Source: Mucilaginibacter phenanthrenivorans
Lineage (GTDB): Bacteria > Bacteroidota > Bacteroidia > Sphingobacteriales > Sphingobacteriaceae
DNA length: 64,000 nt
Reading direction: 5' to 3'
NCBI RefSeq assembly: GCF_024721155.1
Contig: NZ_JAHVAP010000010.1
Coordinates: 1-64,000 of the forward strand
Shown: piece by piece, positions 9,417-18,046 of the stretch
Layout of the letters: the number at the start of each line of letters is the position of its first letter
How positions within the stretch are numbered: position 1 is the first letter of the stretch
Notes under the pieces: model-generated
The model's input: the letters and a program-made list of their open reading frames with translations, nothing else
Told to the model about the DNA's origin: nothing
Database searches by the model: none
Position numbers and translations under genes: made by a program

Positions 9417-9498
9417 AAAAACAAAGTCTCCTTGCGCTCGCTGCTTGGGGTCTTTCACCTAAACCTTATCACAATAGGCAGGAGAATCCTGCCATATG
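9417..9498 (-). ncRNA. Candidate small RNA, copy 1
   Basis: Minus-strand unit. A perfect TAnnTTTG promoter element (TAACTTTG, 9505-9512) is followed by a hairpin GGCAGGA-GAA-TCCTGCC, an unpaired core TATTGTGATAAGGTTTAG, then a terminator-like hairpin ending in TTTGTTTTT. It is about 90% identical without gaps to copy 2 at 31.7 kb (about ten differences over about 100 positions from 9416 to 9518). The terminator stem here is imperfect. It lies directly upstream of the truncated hydrolase gene, on the other strand. The function is unknown. Confidence 0.5.
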
Positions 9499-9529
9499 AA
9501 GCTGCAAAGTTAGGAATTTTTCGGTTAAA

Positions 9530-10150
9530 ATGACGGTCAGTCCCGCAACCGCGCATGGACGCGTCTTGGGCTGGCAAGTTGACCGGGATTCTACATTCGG
9601 AAAAGTAGTTAATCATACAGGGGGGCTCGCTGGCTTAAGCTCTGTATTGGTGCGTAATATCACTAAACATCAAACTATAATTGTATATGCCGTCGGAAGT
9701 GATAACGCCCATATCTATGCTATTGACGCCATGAACATCCTAAATGGACGAAACACTGCTTATCCCAAGATCAATACGGCTAACTTGTATGCTGCTACAT
9801 TACTCAAGTCAGGTACTAAAATAGCTGCCAAAGTACTCAGGCTTGCAAAAAGAGATACGAGTAATTACGCGATCAATGAAGATGATTTCAATGCGGTAGG
9901 TTATGATTTGCTTGGTGGCGAGCCTGTTTATGGGCTGAAGCCTCTCCATCATTACCAACAAGCCCTGGAAATATTTAAATTAAATACAAGTCTTTTTCCG
10001 TCCAGCTGGAATGTTTACGATAGCTATGGCGACGCTCTACGACAAACTGGTCATTTTGCAGAGGCCATCAAGATGTATCGAAAATCAATTGAACTTAATC
10101 CCAAAAACGACGATGGAAAAGAAATATTAAAAAAATTACTAAAAAACTAA
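9530..10150 (+). pseudogene. 5'-truncated serine hydrolase (beta-lactamase family) with TPR tail
   Basis: 206 residues matching only the C-terminal third of class-C beta-lactamase-like serine hydrolases. It keeps the KTG-type box as HTGGLAGLSS (about 29-38) and the family's usual C-terminal TPR segment (HYQQALEIF…, SYGDALRQTGHFAEAIKMYRKSIELNP). The SxxK nucleophile and YxN motifs are missing because the first two thirds are absent. The break lies just after the small-RNA/repeat unit ending at 9518, suggesting recombination there. Probably non-functional as an enzyme. Confidence 0.7.
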
Positions 10151-10431
10151 AAATAGATATCTTATTTACCATGTGTTAAAATGGTGTAATTTTTAAACTG
10201 TACCCCTGAGCGGATATTCCGGAAGGTGTGACCAGGCTATTCCGTGCTATTTGGAGCACCGATTTGTGTTGTCACTTTTAAAAATGGCAATTATTAATCA
10301 ATGAATTGATATGGTCAAAGTGTTGCAGAACTAACGGTTCGCTATTCCGGAAAGTGGTGGTTAATGGCTTCGGAATGTTCATATCCGATGCCAGTTCCAG
10401 AGCGAACATTAAAAGAATTGAAGCTGTTCAA
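10151..10431. other. Intergenic stretch with degenerate TTCCGGAA motifs
   Basis: About 280 bp without a credible gene. It holds several partial palindromes of the TTCCGGAA/TTCGGAA type (near 10217, 10240, 10336, 10370), a pattern reminiscent of the repeated ends of IS21-type elements. No transposase gene is present. I regard it as a possible old insertion-sequence end; the evidence is weak. Confidence 0.25.
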
Positions 10432-12099
10432 CTAGTTATTTTCACAGAACTTGCCGGTAATTGCTGCGATACAGTTTTCTACATTTTTTTCTTTTCTTAG
10501 CCAGTGACCCTCGTCACTATAAAAATGGAGAGAAATGTTGTCATTGTTTTTTCTGGCAACATTAAGGCTGTCAAACCTGGAAGGAAAGTTAACGACCGGA
10601 TCATTTTTACCCAGGATATATAAACTGGGAATTGTTGGATCAGGGTTATCAAAAGCCGGTACGCCGAAAAGAGAAGCGGACGCAGAAACATTTTTGTCAT
10701 TCTCTGAAAGCGCCTTTTCCATTAATATATTACCTGAACTGGAAGAAAGGTAATAGAGTTTAAGCGTTGGATATTTCAATTGGATATAAGTCTTCCATTT
10801 GAATATATCTTTTAAACTATTTTCCATATTTTCATTATAAAACGTCTTACCAAACCCGCAGGACATCGGATAATTGGGAGCAATTAAAATATATCCCCTG
10901 TTGGCCAGATTCACTAAAACAGATTCCCATCTGGGCGAATAATCACTATGTAACCCAGGGTGAAAAAAGAGGATGACACCTCTCATCTGTCGTTTTAACG
11001 ATGTTTTTAAAACATATGCAGGTGACATATCTGGTTGCGGTTTTACAGCCTTTATGGTCAGGAATAATGGTAAAGGCCGCCCTGTAAGATTTTGTTCACT
11101 GCTTTTCGTTTCGTTATACAGGATCAGGCATTTTCCCGTCATATAATCAGAAAACGAATACACGATGCTGCTGTTTTTATAGAATTCATAAAAATAAACC
11201 ACACCATGAGCAGTTATAGAGGTTAACGTTTTAGTTTTCAGATTGTAACGTTTTAACAAATATTCGCCGTTAACAATTTCAATAAAGTATAAATTATTGT
11301 TTTTGAATTTGGGCAGTCTTACGTCGTTCTGCGTCTTATATACCAAACTTTTTTTGTGGGCAGGATCTTGTAAATTTATTTTATATATTTCATAAAATTC
11401 CGAATTGCTATTGCTTGCAAAATATAAATCATCGCCAATTATAAATGGGTTGAGCTTACTGTCATCCTGACTGTCCGATTTATTAATAAGAATCAATGAT
11501 TGTCGTTCCGGATTTTTAATATTGATGAGTAACAGTTTATTATCATAACTGACTAACACGCTGTTATGTCCTTCTATATAAAGCATATTTTCAAGCAACC
11601 CGATATTATCTAAAACAACCTTTTTTACGTTAACGTCCGGGTATACCAAATACAATTTTTTATCACTATTGAGCTTGACGAAAATCAGGTTGCCGTTTTT
11701 AAAACTGAATACTGTTTTTATGCTTTTGTGGTCAAGGATTTTATTTAGTTTTTCACTTGTAGACGTAAATTCTTCATTGCCGTTATGATCAAGTAATCCA
11801 CATAATTTATTTTCAATTAAAAACGGAAAAAATATATCTGAATTGCCCGATATGGATAAGCTCCGTCCGGAATCATTATAGGTATATAGTGAATAATTAC
11901 CTGAGCCATGTCCCGAATAAAAAATATCATTACTATTCGATATTAAAAATCTTGGCTCGATTTCGAAAGACGGCTGAATCGGCTTCTCATACCTGGCCAC
12001 GCCGCAATTACACTTTTCTCTTTTAACATACAGGTAAACGCCAATGGAAACTAACGCTGCTATGATTACTGAAATTATTATTAAACCTTTTTTTTTCAC
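10432..12099 (-). CDS. Membrane-anchored beta-propeller/alpha-beta hydrolase (S9-like)
   Basis: 555 residues. An N-terminal anchor (residues 5-24, LIIISVIIAALVSIGVYLYV) is followed by about 300 residues of repeated beta-propeller-like strands (DDLYFAS, NNLYFIE repeats) and a C-terminal alpha/beta-hydrolase domain. Hydrolase features: LFFHPGL oxyanion-type strand (about 380), possible nucleophile SSSSGN (about 455), Asp in LGKNDPVV (about 500) and His in SDEGHW (about 532). The architecture is that of prolyl-oligopeptidase/dipeptidyl-peptidase family S9, but the nucleophile elbow lacks the first Gly of GxSxG, so activity is uncertain. It sits 14 bp downstream of the GH18-like gene, probably in one operon. 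Confidence 0.65.
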   Translation of the reverse strand: MKKKGLIIISVIIAALVSIGVYLYVKREKCNCGVARYEKPIQPSFEIEPRFLISNSNDIFYSGHGSGNYSLYTYNDSGRSLSISGNSDIFFPFLIENKLCGLLDHNGNEEFTSTSEKLNKILDHKSIKTVFSFKNGNLIFVKLNSDKKLYLVYPDVNVKKVVLDNIGLLENMLYIEGHNSVLVSYDNKLLLINIKNPERQSLILINKSDSQDDSKLNPFIIGDDLYFASNSNSEFYEIYKINLQDPAHKKSLVYKTQNDVRLPKFKNNNLYFIEIVNGEYLLKRYNLKTKTLTSITAHGVVYFYEFYKNSSIVYSFSDYMTGKCLILYNETKSSEQNLTGRPLPLFLTIKAVKPQPDMSPAYVLKTSLKRQMRGVILFFHPGLHSDYSPRWESVLVNLANRGYILIAPNYPMSCGFGKTFYNENMENSLKDIFKWKTYIQLKYPTLKLYYLSSSSGNILMEKALSENDKNVSASASLFGVPAFDNPDPTIPSLYILGKNDPVVNFPSRFDSLNVARKNNDNISLHFYSDEGHWLRKEKNVENCIAAITGKFCENN

Positions 12100-12113
12100 T
12101 ATTTTCTATATGC

Positions 12114-13139
12114 TTAAATCCTTGTCCAGTTTTCATCAATTTGTTCCCATTTTAAAGAATCAGTCTCCCAATCACAAAAAATAGCGATTCCATCAACTGT
12201 TTTTACAATTGGATTGACGCGCAAAATTGAGCCTTTAATTACCTGGAGGGAGTTGGATATGTTCTCAATCTTTAGGTCCCGGTATTTGTGCAGTTCCGGG
12301 ACATTTATGAATGTGCCGATCGCAATGAGGTATTGAATATTATTTATTTTTTTTAAAGATTGAATGTCGGTTACTAAAGAATCGCAGTTGCGCTCGAAAA
12401 TATCTTCATCTTTAATGTAAGTGTCATAATAAAGAAACGACAGTTGATCAATGTACTTTGTCAATTGTTTTAATTCCTTCATGGTTGTCTTTCTTTTCCA
12501 TGGCTTTGTATCCGGCGAGGTTGCAACCACTACAGAAGAAATAAAGCTATTAGGCAGCAGCGCCCTTAGTTTTTTATGAAAGTCATTTACATTGTTCCCG
12601 TAGTTTTGAATATCACCCGGTTTTTCTTTTTGAATGGTCGTATCAAGATAGGCGTCGCCCGCCTGAATATATTCCAGATCCACGTGAACGCCGGGCACAT
12701 TTAAAAATGCCACCAGTTTTTTTGTATCCTTCAATGCATTGTTAACCCAGGTTGTGGCACCTAAAAATACCGTTTTGTTCTGGACGCCTCCGATCCATGG
12801 CAGAATGAGCAGTTGCGGGTAGTTTTTTTTTATCAACTGAACGGTTCTGAGTGCAGTATCAGAAAAAGGGTATCTTGGCAAATGTCCGTCCTTTCCGAAA
12901 GGCCCTGCAAATAAATAGGCATATTTGATGTGATGTGCTTTTAATGTCCGGGCAAACTCTTTTGTTATGTCATCCGTCAGGTATTCATGGGTGCCGGGCC
13001 TGTATCCCCGTAAATAGATACTTTCGCACCAGATTGCATTATTCTGCCCCAGGATTTTCTTTTGTGATTCAAGTGATGGAGCACATTGGGAAAATAAAAA
13101 TATGGTAAAAACAAGTAGATATTTTAAATCAAATCGCAT
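12114..13139 (-). CDS. GH18-like TIM-barrel lipoprotein
   Basis: 341 residues with a lipoprotein signal (lipobox FSQC, Cys19). The fold is read as a glycosidase family 18-like TIM barrel from the strand motif GVHVDLEYI (about 160), which sits where chitinases carry DGxDxDxE, and from FLYYDTYI (about 238) and GIAIFCDWE near the C-terminus. The full DxDxE motif is not present in canonical form, so it could bind rather than cleave glycans. First gene of a two-gene minus-strand operon with the hydrolase. Confidence 0.55.
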   Translation of the reverse strand: MRFDLKYLLVFTIFLFSQCAPSLESQKKILGQNNAIWCESIYLRGYRPGTHEYLTDDITKEFARTLKAHHIKYAYLFAGPFGKDGHLPRYPFSDTALRTVQLIKKNYPQLLILPWIGGVQNKTVFLGATTWVNNALKDTKKLVAFLNVPGVHVDLEYIQAGDAYLDTTIQKEKPGDIQNYGNNVNDFHKKLRALLPNSFISSVVVATSPDTKPWKRKTTMKELKQLTKYIDQLSFLYYDTYIKDEDIFERNCDSLVTDIQSLKKINNIQYLIAIGTFINVPELHKYRDLKIENISNSLQVIKGSILRVNPIVKTVDGIAIFCDWETDSLKWEQIDENWTRI

Positions 13140-13663
13140 ATATTTCAGTTGATTAGCTTTAGTTGATGCTGATCCGGTCGAAAGTGAAATCCCGATCCCG
13201 CATGCCGTTAAAACGACTGCCGAACCAAGGTAGAAAACTCAGGCTAATTACCATATGAAAGAATTGAAAAAAATAAAAACAATCTCTTAAGGAATCAACA
13301 GCCGATAATTAACATTTTTTATGTAGAGATGCTGCGACCACAACCGATCTCCATACCCGCCGGTCCACCTGCTTTTGAAATACCGAACCCGGCACTTATG
13401 GTCATTTCCAAACAAAAAATTTATCCGCGGTCCGTCAGATTTCCCGCAAGGATGTCCTTTTCAGCCCGCTGAACAAAGAAATATCTTTTTATAGGCGCTA
13501 AAGTATGTTATTTCCGGACTATCGAATAAGAACATTTATGGATTGTTTGTATTTTTTGATTTGAATAGTTATTATTGTGAAAGTTAATTTTAATTAAAAA
13601 AATATTATTAACTTTTAACCTAGTCGTATTTTTTTAAATTTAACGAACCTTAACAGCATTACA
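13140..13663. other. Gene-free stretch
   Basis: About 520 bp between divergent genes. Short protein-like stretches appear near 13330-13500 in shifting frames, which may be decayed coding sequence, but nothing recognisable. The part from 13540 to 13660 is very AT-rich and probably carries the promoter for the downstream peptide gene; no clean TAnnTTTG match was found. Confidence 0.3.
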
Positions 13664-13765
13664 ATGAAACGGAACCTAATTATCACAATGTTTATCGGAT
13701 TATGTCTTTCAGCAACGCACAATTGTAAAGAAACAACAGATTATATTTGCATGACTGGCTGCTAG
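13664..13765 (+). CDS. 33-residue peptide with Cys tail, short relative of the next gene
   Basis: A frame from ATG 13664 to TAG 13765. The product starts MKRNLIITMFIGLCLS and ends in a tail NCKETTDYICMTGC. Both ends match the 178-residue protein encoded at 14046 (start MKKNLIITAAAGLF; tail NCSKNSDYICLTGC), while the middle 145 or so residues are absent. Either the gene is an in-frame deletion derivative or the short form is a real exported micro-peptide. Three Cys remain (Cys22, Cys29 and Cys33, plus Cys14 in the leader). Confidence 0.5.
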   Translation: MKRNLIITMFIGLCLSATHNCKETTDYICMTGC

Positions 13766-14045
13766 TCAATCAATTGAAGCATTGCCGGGCATGGAGCATT
13801 TCCTTTTTTGTCTTTGACGGCGGTTGTATCATATCAGCATTTGGACTTGGTTCTTCAGGACTACCCGGAGTATCAGCAAATCGGATTTTTAAAACTGCAG
13901 TTGCTATGACAAAAAAGCCATTGGTTTTGTTGCTGGCTTCTATGACCTGACCAATGACCACAATACCTGATTGGGCTTATTGATGTAATTAACTATCAAA
14001 CAAAATAACACTTAAAATAATTATTAAATTAACCTAAAAAACACC

Positions 14046-14582
14046 ATGAAAAAAAACCTCATTATCACCGCCGCTGCCGGATTATTTTTAACGGCAACAA
14101 TTGCTCTATTTTCATTTAACAAGTCGGTCAAATCGACCGAGTACCGCATCAATTTTACACCGGCAAAAACCAGTAACGAATTAGTTGCGTTACGGAATAA
14201 CAAAAATGCCAATGTTATCAAAACGCTTTCGCAATTTGACAACATACTCGCCCTTAATGAGTCCCCTCTTAATGCACTGCCTAAAAAAGTGGTTGACGAG
14301 TTCAGAAGCCAGCTTGTTGTAAGGGCAGGAGTTGGTATTGTTGGTCTAAAATACGGAACGATCAAAAGCCTGCTGAACGATGCTGATTTTGCAACGGTAA
14401 TGGCAACTTTCGGAATTGATACAAAAAACGGATTCTGGGGCTTTAGCACAAACGAAAATGTCATGAATTCAGTTCGCGGGAAACGCCTTAAAGCCATTTT
14501 TGAGGATTATAAAGAATATCAGTGCGTATCAGCGCACAACTGTAGTAAAAACTCCGATTATATTTGCCTGACCGGCTGTTAA
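14046..14582 (+). CDS. Exported protein with C-terminal Cys-rich tail
   Basis: 178 residues: a signal-like N-terminus (residues 4-22), an alpha-helical middle, and a compact tail with four Cys (QCVSAHNC near 159-166, YICLTGC at the end). No domain is recognised. The layout (leader, variable body, Cys tail) and the neighbours (TonB-type receptor, DUF1573 lipoprotein) recall the small exported NVEALA-type peptides of Bacteroidota, though the NVEALA motif itself is not seen. It is followed by a strong terminator at 14611, so it is expressed separately from the receptor. The function is unknown. Confidence 0.65.
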   Translation: MKKNLIITAAAGLFLTATIALFSFNKSVKSTEYRINFTPAKTSNELVALRNNKNANVIKTLSQFDNILALNESPLNALPKKVVDEFRSQLVVRAGVGIVGLKYGTIKSLLNDADFATVMATFGIDTKNGFWGFSTNENVMNSVRGKRLKAIFEDYKEYQCVSAHNCSKNSDYICLTGC

Positions 14583-14610
14583 GCAAATACCAGAACGGCA
14601 TATTACATAA

Positions 14611-14640
14611 CAAAAAAAGCCTTTTGTAAGGCTTTTTTTG
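14611..14640 (+). terminator. Rho-independent terminator
   Basis: Stem AAAAAAAGCCTT / AAGGCTTTTTTT with a TTGT loop and a run of seven T, starting about 28 bp after the stop codon of the Cys-tail protein gene. The A-run gives it some capacity in both directions. Confidence 0.85.
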
Positions 14641-14766
14641 TTACCGGGGGGTAATTCAATTTTAGATAAATCCGAACAGACTTCCTCCGGTCCAAAACGC
14701 TCACATTGCTGCTGTTTTTTTTGGTCACCCAATTCTTAAACCGATTTCAAATCAACTATTTCCGCT

Positions 14767-17511
14767 ATGGCCGCCAAACGGGTGTTTGAAATATTTTTGC
14801 TGATTGTTTCTATCATATTCCTTGATAATTTTAGTGTGAACGGGCAAGTCAGGCACGCTGTCAAAGGCCGGGTTACTGATTCACTTTCCGGGTTACCTAT
14901 ATCACTTTCAACCATTGCTCTTGTGAACATAAGTGATTCATCGCTATACTCCTATACGGTAAGCGGCCATCAAGGTGATTTTTCTTTGGACAGATTACCC
15001 CCGGATAAAACTTATACATTGATTGTTTCGGCCGTTGGCTATATTTCGTTCAAACAAATATTACAATCTGCTAAAAGTGCTGGTATAAAATCGATTGAAA
15101 TACGTTTGAAACCAGCAACTGTCAATTTGAAAGAAGTTACCATTTCCGCCGATCGCGTGCCTGTAGTGATTAATAAAGACACAATCGAGTTCGCCGCGGA
15201 AGCATTTAAAACCAGGCCCAACGCCGTAGTAGAGGAATTATTAAAAAAACTGCCGGGTGTACAGGTTTACCAGGATGGTTCTATTTATGTAAACGGAAAA
15301 AGGGTGAGAAGAATCCTGATAAACGGCAAAGGCTTTTTTGGTACAGATACCCGGATTGCCTCCCAAAACCTAAATGCTGATTTGATTGATAAAATACGGA
15401 TAACCGATGACCGCGAAAACGATCCTAACAATTTGCTGAATGATAATAATGTAGAGAAGGAAATAGACCTAAAGTTGAAAACACGAATTAGAAAAAGCAT
15501 TTTCGGGAAATTACATGCAGCCGCCGGGACTAATAACCGGTACGATTTGGGCGGGATATTAAATATTTTTAGGGATACTTTGCAAATCAGTCTTATCGGT
15601 TTCAGCAACAACGCGAACCAATCGTCGTTTTCGTTGGGTGACTTGCGAAATATGGGTGGTTTTGAAAGAAGCGGGGTAAGTTCTTTTCATGTAAACCAAA
15701 ACGACCAGATTACAGGTATCAATGGAATCTCATTTGGCGGAGAGGGGCAGGGGATACAAACGATCAGCTCGGGCGGGATAAATATAAATAATGACTATGG
15801 GCCTGATCTGAGCGTAAACATACAGGATTTTTTTACCCGCCTGCACAATGTTAATAACATTACCAATGTTCGGCAACAGTTTTTGGGTGATACAACATTA
15901 AATACCCGTAGCTATAATGAAACATTTCAAGATGAAACTTCCAACACTTTGTCGGGTAAATTAAAATGGCTGCCGGGTAAAATGAGCTCGTTTGAATACA
16001 CGCCGCAACTTAACATGAACAGCACAAATAACAATTCGTCCTTACATCAGTTAACCGATGTAAATCAATCGCTGCTGAATCAAGTCGAAAACACGCAAAC
16101 CGGCACAACCAGCCATCTTGCTTACAGCCATATTTTATTTTTTAACCAAAAATTCAAAAAGGAAGGGGAAGCACTTACCATCAGCCAGAACACGTCATTT
16201 GGTCCTGGCAAAGATGCATTTCAAAGCAGGAGTTTTTCTTATCCATCAGCGGTTACCGACAGTTCCACCGAAATCCGCAATCAAAAAACATATGCTGCCG
16301 GCATTGATTTGTCAATAGCCTACAGGCGTCCTATGGGCAAACATTTCACAGTAATACTTGGTACAACAAATTCTTTTAACCACCGGGCTATTTCAGTAAA
16401 CACCCCGATGAGTTCGCAACTCTATGATATTCTTTTAGACCCGGCTGGAAACACCGCCTTCAGCCGTAACGATTGGATCAACAAAATGACTGAGGGGCTA
16501 AAAATAAGTATTACAAAAAGAACCTCATTTGAAGCAACACTTGGGGAGCAAATTCAATCATTGGCGAATTCGCCAAAATATCAGCATGAACAGCATTATT
16601 TCGACCTGCTTCCTTCCCTGAAATTTAATAGCGGTACCTTTGGTTTTAAGTATTCGGTTAATGTAAACCAACCGAACATAAATGACCTGCAACCCGTTCC
16701 GAATTTGATCGTTCCGCTATATGTGTTTACTGGAAACCCTTACCTTAAACCTTCGTATGACCAAAATATATACACAAGCTACTTTAAATATTACGCTGCA
16801 AAACAGCTTGTTTTTAATATTTATGTCAATGCAGATTTTATCAGAAATGATGTTATTTCAACAGTTCAAGTTGACTCAAACGGTGTTCAAAAAATTGGTA
16901 CCACAAACAGAAACGGAACCGTCAAGGCTGTACTGGGGAGCTCGCTATCAAAGAATTTCCAAAAAATAAACGATATTGAAATCAAAGCAAACGCTACCGT
17001 ATACCTTGGGTATCAAAGTAACCCCATTATTGTAAACGGTCATTCCGGGTCAAACCAACAATATACAACTACTTTCATACAACGCATAGATATTAATTGG
17101 AAGGATATTATCCAGTTGATACCTGAATACCGGGTCACCGGTACCACAAATTCGTATAGCCATTTAAATTATTCCCGGGTCGATTTTTTAACGCACAGGC
17201 TGAATACACAATTAACGGTAACCTTTTCAAAAAGCCTTACGCTGGGTTGTAATTATACTTTTTTGCGGAACCCGGATGTCTCCGATGAATTACACAAGAC
17301 TACAAGTCTTTTTAATTCAGATGTTACTTATCGGTTTATGAAAGAAAACCGGTGCGAATTGAAACTTGCCGTGTTCGACCTGTTTAACCAGAATATAAAT
17401 TTTGACCGAATCGTAAGCCAAAATTACATCTTAGATTCTCAAACTGTCGTTTTAAAAAGATATATTTCTCTGGGCGTGGTCTATAACATCAAGAAAATCT
17501 ACAAACGTTAA
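14767..17511 (+). CDS. TonB-dependent receptor-like outer membrane protein
   Basis: 914 residues. A signal peptide (about 1-26) is followed by a CarboxypepD_reg-like domain (about 28-115, VKGRVTDSLSGLPISLSTI), a plug-like domain (about 120-230, with VEELLKKLPGVQVYQDGSIYVNG) and a C-terminal beta-barrel of about 600 residues. This is the OMP beta-barrel family related to SusC/FecA but without an evident TonB box. The usual role is uptake or export across the outer membrane. Its partner may be the Cys-tail peptide encoded just upstream; that link is inference from position. The frame is complete. Confidence 0.8.
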   Translation: MAAKRVFEIFLLIVSIIFLDNFSVNGQVRHAVKGRVTDSLSGLPISLSTIALVNISDSSLYSYTVSGHQGDFSLDRLPPDKTYTLIVSAVGYISFKQILQSAKSAGIKSIEIRLKPATVNLKEVTISADRVPVVINKDTIEFAAEAFKTRPNAVVEELLKKLPGVQVYQDGSIYVNGKRVRRILINGKGFFGTDTRIASQNLNADLIDKIRITDDRENDPNNLLNDNNVEKEIDLKLKTRIRKSIFGKLHAAAGTNNRYDLGGILNIFRDTLQISLIGFSNNANQSSFSLGDLRNMGGFERSGVSSFHVNQNDQITGINGISFGGEGQGIQTISSGGININNDYGPDLSVNIQDFFTRLHNVNNITNVRQQFLGDTTLNTRSYNETFQDETSNTLSGKLKWLPGKMSSFEYTPQLNMNSTNNNSSLHQLTDVNQSLLNQVENTQTGTTSHLAYSHILFFNQKFKKEGEALTISQNTSFGPGKDAFQSRSFSYPSAVTDSSTEIRNQKTYAAGIDLSIAYRRPMGKHFTVILGTTNSFNHRAISVNTPMSSQLYDILLDPAGNTAFSRNDWINKMTEGLKISITKRTSFEATLGEQIQSLANSPKYQHEQHYFDLLPSLKFNSGTFGFKYSVNVNQPNINDLQPVPNLIVPLYVFTGNPYLKPSYDQNIYTSYFKYYAAKQLVFNIYVNADFIRNDVISTVQVDSNGVQKIGTTNRNGTVKAVLGSSLSKNFQKINDIEIKANATVYLGYQSNPIIVNGHSGSNQQYTTTFIQRIDINWKDIIQLIPEYRVTGTTNSYSHLNYSRVDFLTHRLNTQLTVTFSKSLTLGCNYTFLRNPDVSDELHKTTSLFNSDVTYRFMKENRCELKLAVFDLFNQNINFDRIVSQNYILDSQTVVLKRYISLGVVYNIKKIYKR

Positions 17512-17583
17512 TTTTTTAAAAATACTTGATTTCGTTACCTTTTCAATAGAAAACCTTAAAATGCAAATTTTTTACGAACTATA

Positions 17584-18009
17584 TTATTTCTCGACCAATG
17601 CCATTATTTTAAGCGCATAGTAAACCTCTTTTATGTTTGCCTTAATTACAGCCAATTTTGTATGTATGCCGGCATCGTGGTGTTTGCTGAACCGAACAAC
17701 AATTACACCTGTTTTGCCCGGTAAAACAGGTGTATTGGTCCACCTGGCCACGGTACAGCCACATCCTGTTGAAATATCGTAGATAATTAGCGGTGCTTTG
17801 CCTATGTTGGTATATTTAAAAGTATGCGATACAGTATCTCCGTCTTTTATTTTGCCGAAATCATATTCGTCGTCATCAAATTTAAAAGCACCCAATGTAG
17901 AGGGGTCGGTAGTTGTGACCTGTTTACTATTGTTCAGGTGGCATGATGCCAAGGACATCAGGGCAATTACAGCAACTAAAAATAATTTTGTGTGTATTTT
18001 ATTTGTCAT
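17584..18009 (-). CDS. DUF1573 lipoprotein
   Basis: 141 residues from ATG 18009 (an ATG at 18030 would add seven residues before a normal signal). Lipobox LASC puts the lipid Cys at about residue 23. The DUF1573 domain follows: FDDDEYDFGKIKDGDTVSHTFKYTNIGKAPLIIYDISTGCGCTVARW, quoted here only in part as the HTFKYTNIGKAPL and GCGCT hallmarks. It is an immunoglobulin-like periplasmic fold with a conserved CxC. In Bacteroidota it often accompanies exported peptides and propeller proteins. It is encoded 37 bp downstream of the ligase-like gene, probably in one transcript. Confidence 0.82.
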   Translation of the reverse strand: MTNKIHTKLFLVAVIALMSLASCHLNNSKQVTTTDPSTLGAFKFDDDEYDFGKIKDGDTVSHTFKYTNIGKAPLIIYDISTGCGCTVARWTNTPVLPGKTGVIVVRFSKHHDAGIHTKLAVIKANIKEVYYALKIMALVEK

Positions 18010-18046
18010 ATGTTGAAAGGTTCGGGTCAATTATTATCAAATGAAT

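Noticed and set aside
13747..13961. Overlapping 67- and 63-codon frames on both strands
   Set aside because: No start context, family or conserved feature; neither strand is convincing.
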